Origin: Acanthosepion esculentum
Lineage: Eukaryota > Mollusca > Cephalopoda > Sepiida > Sepiidae
NCBI GenBank assembly: GCA_964036315.1
Contig: OZ038510.1
Coordinates: 78,701,756 to 78,765,755, forward strand
Reading direction: 5' to 3'
Length of the DNA stretch: 64,000 nucleotides
Shown here: in pieces, positions 52,174 to 63,545 of the stretch
Layout: each line of letters begins with the position of its first letter
Numbering within the stretch: the first letter of the stretch is position 1
Made by a program: the position numbers and the translations under genes
The notes under the pieces: model-generated
What the model saw: the letters and a program-made list of their open reading frames with translations, nothing else
Databases searched by the model: none
Told to the model about the DNA's origin: nothing

Positions 52174-52305
52174 TTTTCCATGCGTAGCTTAGATGTGGTA
52201 CAAGGGCGAATGTATATGGGACACCCAGTGAGGATCGAACTCACTACTCAGTCGTAATTGTTCTGGCGACACAAGCTTGCTAATCATTACACCACCTCGA
52301 AGTGT
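52010..52305 (-). mobile_element. SINE C, two units separated by a (CA)n array
   Basis: Units at 52010-52122 and 52172-52305 in the same orientation, with CA dinucleotides at 52124-52169 between and CA again at 52308-52350. Both keep 'AGTTCGATCCTCACTGGGT' on the minus strand. In the first, the tail is deleted. Confidence 0.87.
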
Positions 52306-52390
52306 CTGACACACACACTCACTCACACACACACACGCGCACGCGCACACACATAACTTGCATAAAAGAAGGATTGCTGCCTAAATATAC

Positions 52391-52393
<3 letters not shown>

Positions 52394-52479
<86 letters not shown>
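52394..52479. repeat. (TA)n and (TG)n microsatellite
   Basis: About 68 bp TA and 18 bp TG. Confidence 0.97.
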
Positions 52480-52555
52480 ATAGGAAACGGATTAAATCCG
52501 ACAACTATTTAATATATTTTCTGATTATTCGTTATTTTCTTATGGACACAGTTTA

Positions 52556-52720
52556 TTTGAGTAAATGCTGTGTTCTTTAATTAAACAATATTAATTACAT
52601 TTGCCGGCCTGAAGGTTCGAGAAACTTCGTAGAAAATATGCGTTCTCCGACAGGGATCGAACCCGTGTCCTATACATGCTTAATTGTAGTTCCGTATACG
52701 ATACAGGTTCGATCTGCAAA
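52556..52720 (-). mobile_element. SINE D, 3' part with tRNA-like B-box region
   Basis: Minus strand: 'GGGTTCGATCCCTGTCGG' at about 52650-52668, then 'TTTCTCGAACCTTCAGGCCG' and the T/A-rich end. The head upstream of the B box is rearranged. Confidence 0.7.
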
Positions 52721-53205
52721 AATTTAAATGCAATGTAAATCGCTATCTATTTTCCCCGCTCTTATTTTTTTTTTTTTTTTTAACTTGGACATTTGTAAGT
52801 TGTGGAGCGTTTGTTTTTCAGAACTAACAAAACATGATTGAATGACTTGTCCGACATTGTTTTCAGAGTTTAACTGATATGATAGTAGACTAGTGAATCG
52901 TCTTGTGTACGGGAAGGATCTGAAATCACAAACAAAAGGATAAAACTAACTCAAAGCAATGACTTAAAATAGTTGGGAAATTTAATCAAGACATGAGAAT
53001 AGAGATACGAAATTACATGTAGTGGTGGGATTCAACCTGCTTACGCTGGTACGTACGAACTGGTTATGAAAATGAAAGTTAACAAAACCTGTTCCTAAAT
53101 GTTTCGACTCCGAGCAGTTGTTTCTTGAATTAGGTTTGCACAACATCACAAAAAAAAAAAAAATTCTGAAAAAGTTTTTAAAATACAAATATGTTTTTTA
53201 GTCTC
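52721..53205. other. Spacer, no gene recognised
   Basis: T-run at 52768-52784 and A-run at 53148-53162; no family match. Confidence 0.45.
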
Positions 53206-53209
53206 TAGA

Positions 53210-53360
53210 AGTACAATTTTGAATTCCAAACCGTGGAGTCGGTAAACAGGAAACCACTCCACTTATTTAACCCTAGAAATCATAGCAGTTGGTAAGTAAT
53301 AAAGAACAGGAAACTGTGGAGGATCAGGAACACCTACTTTCCTGAGTGGACATGGCTTTA
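53210..53360. repeat. Repeat shared in opposite orientation with 55830-56240
   Basis: 'AAAGAACAGGAAACTGTGGA', 'AAACCACTCCACTTATTTAA' and 'GGACATGGCTTT' have reverse complements at 55850-55915 and 56180-56230. Probably parts of the longer element that includes SINE E-like tail units on both sides. Confidence 0.7.
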
Positions 53361-53399
53361 AAAAAAAAAAAGTTAGCTTACAGCTTTTAATATCTGTCT

Positions 53400-53540
53400 A
53401 TATTTCTGAAGGTATTGTAACTATTTACACTGTTCGGACTGCTATACTGTAACATTCACGACGTTTCGGCTGTTGTAAGCTCCGGCGTTCGTCAGGTGGC
53501 ATATGTTGGGTTTTTGAACCGAACGCTTTATTTAGTCCAC
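53400..53540 (-). mobile_element. SINE E-like unit, minus strand
   Basis: The minus strand of 53460-53495 carries CTGACGA-A-CGCCGG...GCCGAAACGTC, the hammerhead-like motif with C at the variable position. 'GTAAATAGTTACAATACC' follows. Confidence 0.65.
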
Positions 53541-53554
53541 AGAGGACTATTTCA

Positions 53555-53910
53555 TCAAGGATACATGGGTAAAGACATTGCTTAGATCCAGTGACTAGAC
53601 CCAGAGAGTTGTGAGTTCAATACCAGACTACAGCAGTTGTGAACCAAAAAACTTGGAGAGTTAAGTTAAAGGAAAATAACTGAGGCATGGTATGTGGAGC
53701 TAGAACAATTTACCCCGGTGGGCGAAATAAAAACTTCGGTTCGAAATTCCAATCACCTGAAGAAGGCCGGGGCGTACAAAGGCCGAAACGTTGTGAATAT
53801 GCCAATGAAGATGGGGATAGCAGTCGGAATAGTGTAAATAACAATAATAACTCACCTCAGACAGATAATTTATCATATGAAGAAAACATCGAAAATTCCT
53901 TCCATACTTG
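53555..53910 (+). mobile_element. SINE E, near complete
   Basis: tRNA-like head around 53565-53630 ('GGGTAAAGACATTGCTTAG', B-box part 'GTGAGTTCAATACCAG'). Body from 53686, frame 'MVCGARTIYPGGRNK' (74 codons). Motif at 53756-53792 with a 4-bp stem GGCC/GGCC and 'GAAACGTTGTG'. Tail 'GAATAGTGTAAATAAC'. Confidence 0.78.
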
Positions 53911-54069
53911 ATATCAAGGTACTTCGATATTTAAAAAAAATGCGGCGAATTTGTCTTACGGCAAAAATCATATACGGCAAAGTTTTCTACGGTGAAAATT
54001 CCCGAGGCGAGTCTTCCTACGTCAAAGAGGTTCACGTCGAATGTTCCTAGAAGCATCAATTATATCTAT

Positions 54070-54230
54070 CCAAAAGCCTTAGATAAAGTACGTTAAAAGA
54101 ACTGGTGGAATTGCTAGGAAACCTTGTCATATTTGAGAAGGATCATAGAATATTCCAGACTTTATACGCAGAGCAAACCGGCTGCATACGGACAGAAAAT
54201 GAATTCAGCATATGTAAAAAAAGAGATACA
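54070..54230 (+). pseudogene. LINE P RT fragment
   Basis: Plus translation 'ELVELLGNLVIFEKDHRIFQ' and 'CIRTENEFSICKK' parallels 'DLMELLSNLDIFGKDIRIIK' and 'CMRIGNEFSEYTK' at 57403-57804 (RT between motifs A and B). No motif C; about 50 codons. Confidence 0.78.
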
Positions 54231-54239
54231 GACATAGGC

Positions 54240-54460
54240 GAGGCCCTCTTCCATCCTTCCATACTTGATAACAAGGTACTTCGCATATTAGAAAAAAGTG
54301 CGGCGAAATTGTCAAGGTTGATGCCCAAGTTCCTCGCGTCTCTTTTGATGCATAGTTGAGGTTTGCTTACGAGACACTTTCCCTGGGCCATCCCTCCGTA
54401 AAGACAATTCCTGGGTATTTGACAGTCATCTATTAGCACGACGTGTCCGAGCCAGTGCAA
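54240..54460 (-). pseudogene. LINE RT C-terminal fragment, different element
   Basis: The minus frame from 54460 reads 'MHWLGHVVLIDDCQIPRNCL', 'YGGMAQGKCLVSKPQLCIKR' and 'DARNLGINLDNFAAL'. 'W-x-GHV-x-R-...-R-x-P-...-YGEL-x-x-GKR' is a common C-terminal region of endonuclease-RT LINEs. It starts on the opposite strand directly after the plus-strand RT piece, so two fragments abut. Confidence 0.72.
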
Positions 54461-54675
54461 CCGTTTCTGTATTATAGCACAGTGTACACGCTAGGAACCC
54501 CAGCCTTTTCGATAATGGTGCTGTTCAGGACCTTGCCTTTGAAAAGTCAACAGGAAAACCGTTCCACTATATTTCCCAAGACATTTTCAGGACACTTCAC
54601 AAATAATAAAAGAAATGGTGTCTGTGGAAAGCCATGATATGGAATTTCAAAAAAATATATAAATAAACACATATA
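54461..54675. other. Spacer, no gene recognised
   Basis: The frames on both strands at 54443-54786 show no domain. Confidence 0.4.
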
Positions 54676-54679
54676 GCCC

Positions 54680-55010
54680 AGTCGATAAAAGCGTTGGTTG
54701 ATCGATAAAAAAAAAACTGACTTGACCCAAAGTGTTGTGAGTTCAATCCCTTTCCTCAGCGGAAATAAAACTTGGCGACTTATCAAGGCGAATTAACTCA
54801 AAACTGAGATATCCAAAGGCATGGCATGTGGAGCTAGAACAATCTAGCCCTGTGGATTAAATAAAGGGTTCGGTTCGAAAACCCAGCAAATGTCAGCTGA
54901 TGAAGTCCGGAGCGTACAACGGTCGAAACTTCATGAATGTGACAATAAAGATGAAGACAACAGTACGAACAATGTAAATAGTGTAAATAGTTACAAGAAG
55001 AGTAATACAT
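54680..55010 (+). mobile_element. SINE E, complete head and body
   Basis: Head 'CCCAGTCGATAAAAGCGTTG', B-box-like 'GTGAGTTCAATCCC' (54738-54751), body from 54820 with 'GGCATGGCATGTGGAGCTAG'. The motif at 54896-54930 has the canonical CTGATGA block, an extra A, then stem GTCCG/CGGTC (one mismatch) and GAAAC. Confidence 0.78.
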
Positions 55011-55264
55011 TTCAGATGCAACAAGGAAGATCTTCAGTGATGCACTGTCTTCATAGCCGATTTCGGGTTTTGCATCATATCGGCTCCAACAGCAACCCCG
55101 ACCTAATTCCACAAGATTCAGGCCGCCTCCTTGATAGCGTTTTGCTACGCACTTCGACATTGCAAAAAAGATAAATAAAATATGGCTAGGATTCCGACCG
55201 TTCTTATTGACATACGTCAGTCAACATCAGCCAATGAAATAAGGACTTTCCCCCCTTCCCTCCT

Positions 55265-55830
55265 ATATACCTAATCTCAGAAATATAGACAGATCCTGAA
55301 GAAGGCCGGAGCGTACAACAGCCGAAACGTCGTGAATATGACAGTAAAGTTGAGGACAACAGTCCGAGCAATGCAAATAGTGTAAATAGTTACACTACCT
55401 CATCTCAGAAATATAGACATATCCTGAATAAGGCCGGAGCATACAACAGTCAAAATGTCATGAATATGACAACAAAGATAAGGACAACAGTCCAAACAAT
55501 GTAAATAGTTTCAATACCTCATCTCAGAAATATGGACATATCCTGAATAAGGCCGGAGCATACAACAGTCGAAATGTCATGAATTATGAAGACAACAGTC
55601 TGAACAATGTAAATAGTGCAAATATATATATATATTTTTAGATTAATTTTTTTTTATGTTTTGCAGCTCTTAAACACCTGCAGTTTATTGTACATGGCAC
55701 TTAAATAAGTACGGACCCGATGTACCAAAAATATGGTGAATATGACCATAAAGATGAGGACAACAGTCTGAACAATGTAAATAGTTACAATACCTCATCT
55801 CAAAAATATAGACAGATATTAAAAACGGCA
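55265..55830 (+). repeat. Tandem SINE E-like units with hammerhead-like motifs
   Basis: 'CCTGAA(G/T)AAGGCCGG' starts units at 55295, 55423 and 55542 (spacings 128 and 119), each followed by 'CGAAA.GTC.TGAAT', 'GACAACAGTC', 'AATGTAAATAGT' and 'CCTCATCTCAGAAATAT'. A further partial unit at 55735-55830 follows a 100-bp unrelated piece. The first unit keeps the stem GGC/GCC; later ones lose the GAAAC block (TCAAAATG). Confidence 0.85.
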
Positions 55831-56240
55831 AGCTAACTTTCGTTTTTCAAAGCCATGTCCATACACAAAGTAGATGTTCATGACCCTCCACAGTTTTCTG
55901 TTCTTTATTACTGTTATATACCGTAACTATGAACACTAATGGGTATGTCCCAATCCTCATAAATACGTTGGATACTATTGTAAGTGGGGGTAATATGCTG
56001 TCTAAGTAGTCCACCACTAGCAGTGGTTTACCTACTTCACGCCGCTGGCGAGTATTGTATTTTGTTGATATTATAAAGATTATCATTTCATTTCTAACCT
56101 CCGTTTTGGTTATTCCTCATTCAGTAACCTTTTCTAGGTTACAACAATTACTTCTGTACTGCCATGAGTTCAGGGGTTAGATAAGTGGAGTGGTTTCCCG
56201 TTGCTGGAATTCAAAATGGTACTTCTAGACTAAAGAAAAT
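55831..56240. repeat. Repeat region inverted relative to 53210-53360
   Basis: Shares blocks with 53210-53360 as noted there. The intervening minus frame at 55847-56086 has no domain. Confidence 0.6.
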
Positions 56241-56640
56241 ATAGTATTTATATTTTTAAAACTTTTTCTACGTCTATAAAATCCCCTTGGAAATTCCTTT
56301 ATTTCATCCTTAAATATTTGAGTTAAATAACTTCAACAAAATATTGCAATAACAATCTAAAATAAAAGTCTTGGGTTGCAAATGGCGATTCTTACGTATT
56401 TTGTTGACCGGCTGAGAGACAGAATGGCCAATTTGGCCTACAGATCACCTACACAGAGCAAAAAGAAATCTATATACACACCTAAACTCCTGCTATCATG
56501 CACACACGTTTTTGTGAGCGACTGAGCCAAAATAAATGTCTTGTAGCCACAATACCATTCAACCATTCAAGACCCTGAAGAGACATTCTAAACATTTTAC
56601 TGCGGGCATTAATAATGCAAACCAAGTTATTAATCTGGAG
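56241..56640. other. Spacer, no gene recognised
   Basis: AT-rich; no family match. Confidence 0.45.
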
Positions 56641-57960
56641 AGTCAGAAACCAGCTTTTCTGGATGCTTCTTTCTTTTTATGTGCGGTCTCCTTTCCATGA
56701 CGTAGGCGATCATGGCTCTTCACTTCCCCCTCTCCCTTGTAGCTCTCAATAAGTTTCGCACCTCTGCCACCTCCCCTAGACCACGTCCTGTCATCCACTT
56801 GCTCAACCCCGCCAGGTATGTCATGCGTTGCTTTCCTTTGTCTCTCTTTCCTTCTATTCGACCTGTGAGTATCAGATTCTCTAGGCCCTCCTTTCTCATT
56901 ACGTGTCCCAGAAACTTCAGCTGCCTCTTCCTGGTGTCAAGTATAAGCTTGTTTGTATCCTTTCCAAGACCTCATTGTTGCTCACACGCTCGGTTTATGA
57001 TATTCTCAGCGTCCTTCTGTAGAACCACATCTCCGTCGCCTCGAGTCTCTTCTTCATCTTTGAGGAAACTGTCCAACATTCGCTGCCGTATAGGAGGACA
57101 GATGTCACTTTACAGTTCAGTACTCTTTTCTTTTCCTCCTGTCTCGCAATACTCTGCCAAGCTTTTGGAATGCGTCCATCCTAATATGTCTACGGATCTC
57201 AGTGTCGCACTTGCCATCCACTGTCAAAAACCTTCCCAGATATTTAAACTTCCGCACCCGTTTGATTTTAATGTCTCCGACCTGTAAATCGCATTTCGGG
57301 CTCATCCTCTTACTGATTACTGATAACCATGCATTCTGTCTTCTTGTAGTTTATTTATAGTCCCTTCTTCTCACTCTCCGTCGCTGCCTTCTGTAGGAGA
57401 TTTTATAGTTTCTTTTCCATGTCTTCTATCAGTACTATGTCATCTGCATATCTTATGTTGTTAAGATTGTGGCCGCCAATGCTAAATCCCGGTTGGGTTT
57501 CCAATTCTCTCAGAATTCTCTCGCTGTACAGGTTGAACAGGTCGGGCGAGAAGACGTATCCTTGCCTTACGCCCCTTCCTGCTTTTGTATATTCGCTGAA
57601 TTCATTCCCTATGCGCATGCATGCTGTTTTCTGCCAGTATAGGTTCTTGATTATTCTGATATCTTTCCCGAATATATCAAGGTTACTGAGCAGTTCCATC
57701 AGATCATTGTGGCGTACTTTGTCGAAGGCCTTTGCATTGTGTACGAAACATAGGTGCACGTCCTTCTGCATTTGTATCGCTCTTTCTGATAATATTCTGA
57801 GCATGAATATTGCACTTCTTGTTCTGGTGTCTTTAATGATCCCACTTGTCCTATCTTTGGCTCATCTTTTACTGATGACCATTCATTCTGTCTTCTTGTA
57901 GTTTATAGTTAGTCCCTTCTTCTCGCTCTCCCTCGCTACTTTCTGTAGGGAGTTTTCTAC
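56641..57960 (-). mobile_element. LINE P (endonuclease-RT type), RT to 3' end
   Basis: Minus order: RT 57804-57403, then 'SPKCDLQVGDIKIKRVRKF' and 'KYLGRFLTVDGKCDTEIRR' (57305-57117), then broken frames of 'LLYGSECWTVSS' type, ending in 'WRAMI' near 56715. A duplicated piece of about 90 bp ('CATTCTGTCTTCTTGTAGTT') occurs at 57310-57400 and again at 57855-57945, i.e. part of the RT downstream region was copied upstream of the RT. The endonuclease domain is absent. Frameshifts are frequent. Confidence 0.85.
57403..57804 (-). pseudogene. LINE P reverse transcriptase remnant (133 codons)
   Basis: RT palm with motif A 'CFVHNAKAFDKVRHNDLMEL' (residues about 19-38; the usual FVDYxKAFD has a changed D, H-N), motif B 'GRGVRQGYVFSPDLFNLYSE' (about 78-97) and motif C 'IRYADDIVLIED' (about 118-129). 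The first catalytic Asp in motif A ('D' of FVD) appears substituted although the AFD aspartate remains. The frame ends in a stop in what should be the continuation 'SEKKLQ'. Likely inactive. The fragment is the best representative of this family here. Confidence 0.88.
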
Positions 57961-58800
57961 GTGGTTAAATAAGGATACTCAGATTACTTCTATATCTCCA
58001 GTACCAGCAGATTGACCAAAGCAAGTAGCCAAGTATGGACGCCATTTTAAATAGCCTGAGCGTTTCTTATCTTAACTAGTTTCCTTGTTTGTTTGATTTT
58101 TTTTTCATAAGAACTCTTGTATGATGCTAACGCAGAAGGCATCTGTGCACTATTGGCTGGACATGGTGAAAACAGTGTGACGAGTTTAATATGGCATACA
58201 TATTCTTTTTTATACTGTACTTTCTATAAAGTATGTTCCCATGTTTCTACATCGACAACAAACAGAATAAAGGTAACTCCATGTGGCAGGTTCTAGAACA
58301 TGTTTAGGGAGGGGGTAAATGTTGGGTTACAGATGGCGATTATCTCCCTTTTGTTGAGATACTCACGACGGTCACGTGACGGCCGATGAATGACGTTCGG
58401 AGATAGACAGACGAAGGGATTTCTAATGTAGAACCCAGGAAATGACGTCTCTCGCCCACAGCGGTAGGCCTTACAGGAAAAACCACATAGCCTAACCTGG
58501 TCCGAGTAACTCCAGTTTTCCCTTCGGAAAATATTACAAGTATGGTTCCCCTTTCTTACGCACCGTTTGTTGCTGCATATGTTGTAATTTCACTGTGTGG
58601 GACACGTGTATATATGTACATATCTAATTTTGTGTTTCGACGTAGCATTATAAACCTCTCCGAGAATCAAGCATGTTTATTATTCTTTTTTCCATTCAGC
58701 TATTCCGTGCTGTCTGCGAACTACGGTCAACCCTGTTATTATTTTCAGGAATTTACCAACGGTGTCGCATGCTGGGATCTACAGGGCGATAAAAGTCACC
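57961..58800. other. Spacer, no gene recognised
   Basis: No repeats of the window's families seen. The 113-codon plus frame at 58542-58883 has hydrophobic stretches and overlaps the tRNA-like segment at its end, so I do not call it a gene. Confidence 0.45.
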
Positions 58801-58872
58801 TTCCTGACGAATCGATCATAGTGCGATTCGAACCCAGGTCTCATGGTCAGAAAGCGAGCATTTTAACCATGA
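58800..58872 (-). mobile_element. tRNA-like segment (SINE head or tRNA pseudogene)
   Basis: The minus strand has 'CATGGTTAAAATGCTCGC' (A-box region) and 'CCTGGGTTCGAATCGCAC' (strong B box, GGTTCGAATC) at cloverleaf spacing. The acceptor stem and D-stem do not pair well and no terminator T-run follows closely, so a functional tRNA gene is unlikely. Confidence 0.55.
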
Positions 58873-59780
58873 AAATAGTATAAAATGAAAATAGGAAAAC
58901 TGTCAAATTTTCCTTGGAATTTCTAATTATTCTAAATAAAATTTAATAATTTAAAAAATATTTTTACAGGGTGTTTTAAAAATGGAAAATAAGAAATCTG
59001 TTTTTTCTAATTTAATAAATAATTTTAATTTAGTTACAGGTATATTTACCCAGCCTTCCCATCAAGGCTGAATGTGACACAAGGTTGTTTTAACGTGGGG
59101 AGCGCTATACGCATGCATATGGGTCATGGGAAAAAATTGTTTTTTGCCCAGCTCCTGCGACCACTGTCAGGCTGGCATCGGTATTAAACCGATTCAACTT
59201 CTTTAGCACGATGGGGAAGGTACTGCCACAGGGTTGGAATCCTCGGGGCAGAGCAACTTCTCCGATCTAAAATGAGGAGAAACATAACTCTTTTTACAGC
59301 ACATGGACGTTAACCACGCCTCAGTAAACCGGCATTGGCAATAGTTAATTCCTGTGTCAGAAGTATCTCACTGCTTAGGTTGCAACTGCAAATAAATACG
59401 TCACTGGATTTTTTTTTTTTTATTCACCTGTTCATTAAAGTTGACACAGGTACGACAAACGGGGAAAGATCTATGTGTGTATACCTTGACTGGATACGAA
59501 ATAGCAAGAAAATAAAAATAAAATTAAAAAAAAAAACGCAAATGACAAAGAAAGACGCTATGAATTAACCTATGTTAAAACTTCTACAACCACCCCCTCT
59601 CTCTCTCCATTTCGCTGTTGGACTCACACTCATTGCTTGGTGAGGAATTCTAATACGATGTAAGAGAGGTTAAAGGTCAACCTTTTTTTTTTTTTTTTTG
59701 GCCCTGCTTCGTATGTCTGCATTAAAACTACTAGCTACGCGTTTAAACTTCTCTTTTAGCTTTCTTTTTTTTATGACTCG
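58873..59780. other. Spacer, no gene recognised
   Basis: Poly-T and poly-A stretches at 59408-59422 and 59526-59536, and T-run 59681-59699. No family match. Confidence 0.45.
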
Positions 59781-59786
59781 TATGAT

Positions 59787-59870
59787 TGAAAGAGAGAGAG
59801 AGAGAGAGAGAGAGAAAGTGAGAGAGAAATAGACAGAGTGAGAGAGAGAGAGAAAGGAAGAGAAAGAGAG
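59787..59870. repeat. (GA)n microsatellite, interrupted
   Basis: GA dinucleotides with A/C interruptions. The serine/leucine-rich minus frame across it is not a gene. Confidence 0.95.
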
Positions 59871-61640
59871 TGCAAGCGAGTTATGTTGATAGAGACTTTA
59901 GAAGGCCCTGTGAACATGACAAGATCTCGCTCTACACACCAAATCTCTTCACTCGATCTATCTAAACTTAAAAAGGCGACACACACCGCAGCAGCTCTCT
60001 TTCCTTTTTAAAATAAGCAAAAGTCTGTCAACCCATTTATTGGCTATTTCTCCCCGTTTAGCAGAAGTGACATCAAACTTTTTCGATTTATTGATTGTAC
60101 CCAGAAATCAGTTTGCTATTAAGGTACGGTAACAATTATTATTAATTCTTTGATTTTTTTAAAAACTTTTTCACGGATTTAAAAAAAAAAATTCACCTGA
60201 TCTTACTCTTTAGGTATTTAAAAAGAAATCAATTCACCCCCAAGCAAGGCGATAATACCACCAAGACACAACGAGGTACTGGGAATGAAAAACAATAAAA
60301 AGAGTTTTGTTTTCTTTAGTTTTAGAAGGAACCAGAAATCCAATCCTAAACACTAAAGTAAACAGTAAAAAGTAAAAACACTACTAAACTAAACAGGAAA
60401 GAAGTAATAAAAGTAAAACTCTACTCAATTTAACAGTTAAACTCCTGTTCAAAAATTTAACATAAGGAATTAAAAATTATCCATATTTTAATTAACTGTA
60501 CCTTTTTCTGTTTTTTTTCTATATTTTGTAAGGCTATTTTTTTCTTCAAGTGCGATGTGTTTGGTTTTTAAAATATATTTTTTGTGCTTTTTTCAGCTTT
60601 TTTTAAGGATCAGATTCTTCTGATTCAAATTCTTAAAAATTTATTATTTAAAAAATGTTATCAATTCAACAAAGCAACTACAATTTTTATAGAATATCTG
60701 ATGTAATTGATTACTTTGTTTATTTTTACAAATTTTATATTGTAAAACTAAAAGTTGTTTTTTATTTGTTTTTTTTTTTGTTGTTTTTTTTTTTTAAAAT
60801 CAGATTTTCATTTTTGTAACTGTCCAAGGGCTTCCTTCATCACAGTCATAATATTTCTGTGGGGTGGGGGATGATTTCAAAACATTAAAATTTTAAATTA
60901 GTAATTTAAAAAGAAACTTTGTAGCTTCTTGCATCATCTCGATGTTTTAACCACATTTTCTTAAAACCAGACAAACTTTTAATTAATTTTTTTTTTAAAT
61001 AGAGGCCTTAAAAATAAATAAATAAACTTCGATTTACAACAGAAACAGTCTTTTTTCCTATTTATTTATGACAATTTTCATTTTTCTATTTATTTTTTTT
61101 TTTTTACAAGTTGCCCGTATCGACTTTACACACGATCTTTGTTCATCCAACTCCAAAGTGAACGTAAATTAAAACATCGAGCAATTTTTAAATGTTTTAA
61201 GAAGTTTTTTTAAAGCAATCTTTCGGGTTGTAAATAAAATATTAAAAAGAAAGTCATTAAATAATTTCCAAAAAGAAAGATAAGTTTTTAAAAAGATAAA
61301 ATAAAAACATATTTTGAAACAAAACAAGCGAATTTATTTTATCTTTTGAGGTGGGGGGGGGGTGACAATGAAACTTCCCGATGGCTTTTCTCTGACGTGT
61401 GAGACAAGGTACAAGGAGGGTAACAAAAAAAAATGAACAGTTGTAAACTAAAACACAAGTTTAAAATTCGAATAACTCCGTTTTTGTTCAACGGAAGAAA
61501 ATAAGGATTTTTCTCCAATTTCTTTTTTTGTTTAAATTTTAAGAATATTGCTTACTCGACATTTAGATTAAAATTGTTCTTTGTTCTTGGATGTCAAGAT
61601 CTTTCTTTATTTTTTTATTCATTGCTACCGTCTTTGGACA
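59871..61640. other. AT-rich DNA with a LINE J 3' end remnant
   Basis: 60233-60300 contains 'CCCCCAAGCAAGGCGATAAT' and 'CCACCAAGACACAACGAGG', the LINE J 3' end (minus strand). The rest consists of A/T homopolymer-rich sequence without ORF or other repeat. Confidence 0.55.
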
Positions 61641-61775
61641 CTTCAACGTAAAGTATGGTTCGCAAGCTTGTCTCGCTAGAGATCAATTTTATGACTGAAA
61701 ATGTGAGTCTGATCCTCACTGGGTGACTCATTATTTCGGCCTTGTGCCATACATTTAAGCTATTCTTAGAAAATC
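61640..61775 (+). mobile_element. SINE C, single unit
   Basis: 'GGTTCGCAAGCTTGTCTCGC', diverged B box 'GAGTCTGATCCTCACTGGG', tail 'TTCGGCCTTGTGCCATACAT' and 'AAGCTATTCTTAGAAAATCA'. Confidence 0.85.
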
Positions 61776-62786
61776 ATCATTGCTATCGTCTTAGTTTTTT
61801 TTTTTAATTTTTCAAAACTTTAAAGTTTAAATTTTGCCTATTGTGTTGAAACAAATTTATGACCTGTAAAAAAAAAGTTTTAATTTTTAAAATTAAAAAT
61901 AAATACACTTCTAAAGTTTGTTTTTTTTGACAGTTGACAGGCTTTTGTAAAAAAATTTTCATCGAATTAACTTTAACACTAAAAACAGTATGAAAAACTA
62001 AACACGTGTCTTTTTTTTTTTCTTCATGGAACGGAAGAAATGAACATGTACTCACGCAACGCACTTGTTGTCTATTTTAAATTTTAATTTCCTATGTTTA
62101 AATGAAATTGAAATAGAAACAAAAAATACATTTTGGAAATAAATATAATTTTTTAAATAATCAAATATTTATTTTAAGAATATTTGTTTTCAAAACAAAT
62201 TTTATTTTCAAATGTAAATATTTGTCTTTTTCTCCCAACTGCCGATCTATTTTTACAAGATTCATTTATATACAAACAATAAGTTTAAACACTAAAAAAG
62301 GCAACGTCTTTGTATTTTGTTAAAATATCTTCGCAGGATAAATATAACTTTGCCAATTTTCCCCAGCTGTTTATTGCAAACAATTTCTTGTTTTGTAGTT
62401 GAGCAAACTTGTGCGTGTGGGTGCATGAGTGAGGGGGGGGGGGGTATTAAGAAGTTTTTTTTTCTTCTTTTTTTTTTTCGTTTTTGAAAAGTAAAAAAAA
62501 AAAATGTGTGTCACATGACCTAGTCTGAATTGATGAAGCGAAGATTGACAAATTTATTTATCAATTATTTTTTTTAATTCTGATTTATTTTGTTTATTTT
62601 TTCTCTCTAAAGAATTGAAAGAAAGAAAGAAATTGTGCACTCCCAAACATTTGGTAGGTTTGTGAGTTAAGAATTGCAAAAAAAAAAAGGACTTTCTTTC
62701 TTTTTTTTTTTTTTTTTTTTTTTCGGGAATCTTAGCACTAAGAAACCCTGAAATCAAATCTGACACCATCGACATATGATCATGAT

Positions 62787-62819
<33 letters not shown>

Positions 62820-63545
62820 TTTTTATATATCAAATTCTTTCTTTTTAATTTCTGTTATGTCCTTACAAAGAAAAATTAATTGTGTGGATGTATGAGAAAA
62901 AAATTAATGAATCCGTCATTTAATTTAACGAACCTCGCATTAAAAAAGGGTTGCTACCGACATGAACACCTTTAAAAATTCCCGTATCAAGATTTGTATT
63001 TTAAACTGACCTATTTACTGTTATATGGTCACGTGACCTCGCATTAATTGATGAAGATTAACATAAATTTATATTTTATTTTTATTTATTTGTTTATTTA
63101 CTTCTGATTAATTTCTTTTTTTATTTCTCTAAAAAAAAATTGAAAAAAAAATCTCTTTTTGTACATTGCAAAACTTGGAAGCTTTTTGGGTCAAAGATTG
63201 TAGTAAATAAGGGGTAACATTTTTTTTCTTTTTTCTTTCGGGAGTCTGGGCACAAAGACGAGTTAAAAAGCAGTCTGTTCTTTAGGGGTCGGTCGGTATG
63301 GGGTCAGATTAAGTTTGCTGGGTCGCTCTTTAAGTCTAGTAAGGGTGTGTGTGTGTTTTTTTTTTAAGAGTAGTAGAATGAACGGAAGTTGTTTCATTTT
63401 CTTAGTTTGGCTTACAGGCACAAAGCTACAATAAATGGGTGCTCGATGCTAGAAATGAGCGAATTGGTTTGTATGAAAAATTCACTATCTCGTCATAATC
63501 AGGACAAAAAAAATAATGTCTGAGATTTGAATAATATTTCATGAT
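61776..63545. other. AT-rich noncoding DNA
   Basis: Many poly-A/T runs (for example 62700-62723) and an (AAT)n array at 62785-62818. Small frames here are K/F-rich artefacts. Nothing recognised. Confidence 0.6.
62785..62818. repeat. (AAT)n microsatellite
   Basis: About 11 AAT triplets; not accompanied by LINE 3' UTR sequence, unlike the TTA arrays at 22680 and 46932. Confidence 0.93.

Noticed and set aside
56712..57287. 191-codon plus-strand frame, also 57419-57901
   Set aside because: Antisense shadows of the minus-strand LINE RT.
58800..58872. Functional tRNA gene
   Set aside because: The B box is good but the acceptor stem does not pair and there is no terminator. The same holds for the tRNA-like parts of SINEs C, D, E and F.
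58542..58883. Secreted or membrane protein gene (113 codons, hydrophobic start)
   Set aside because: The end of the frame is a tRNA-like segment on the other strand and the remainder has no recognisable domain. Chance frame is more likely.
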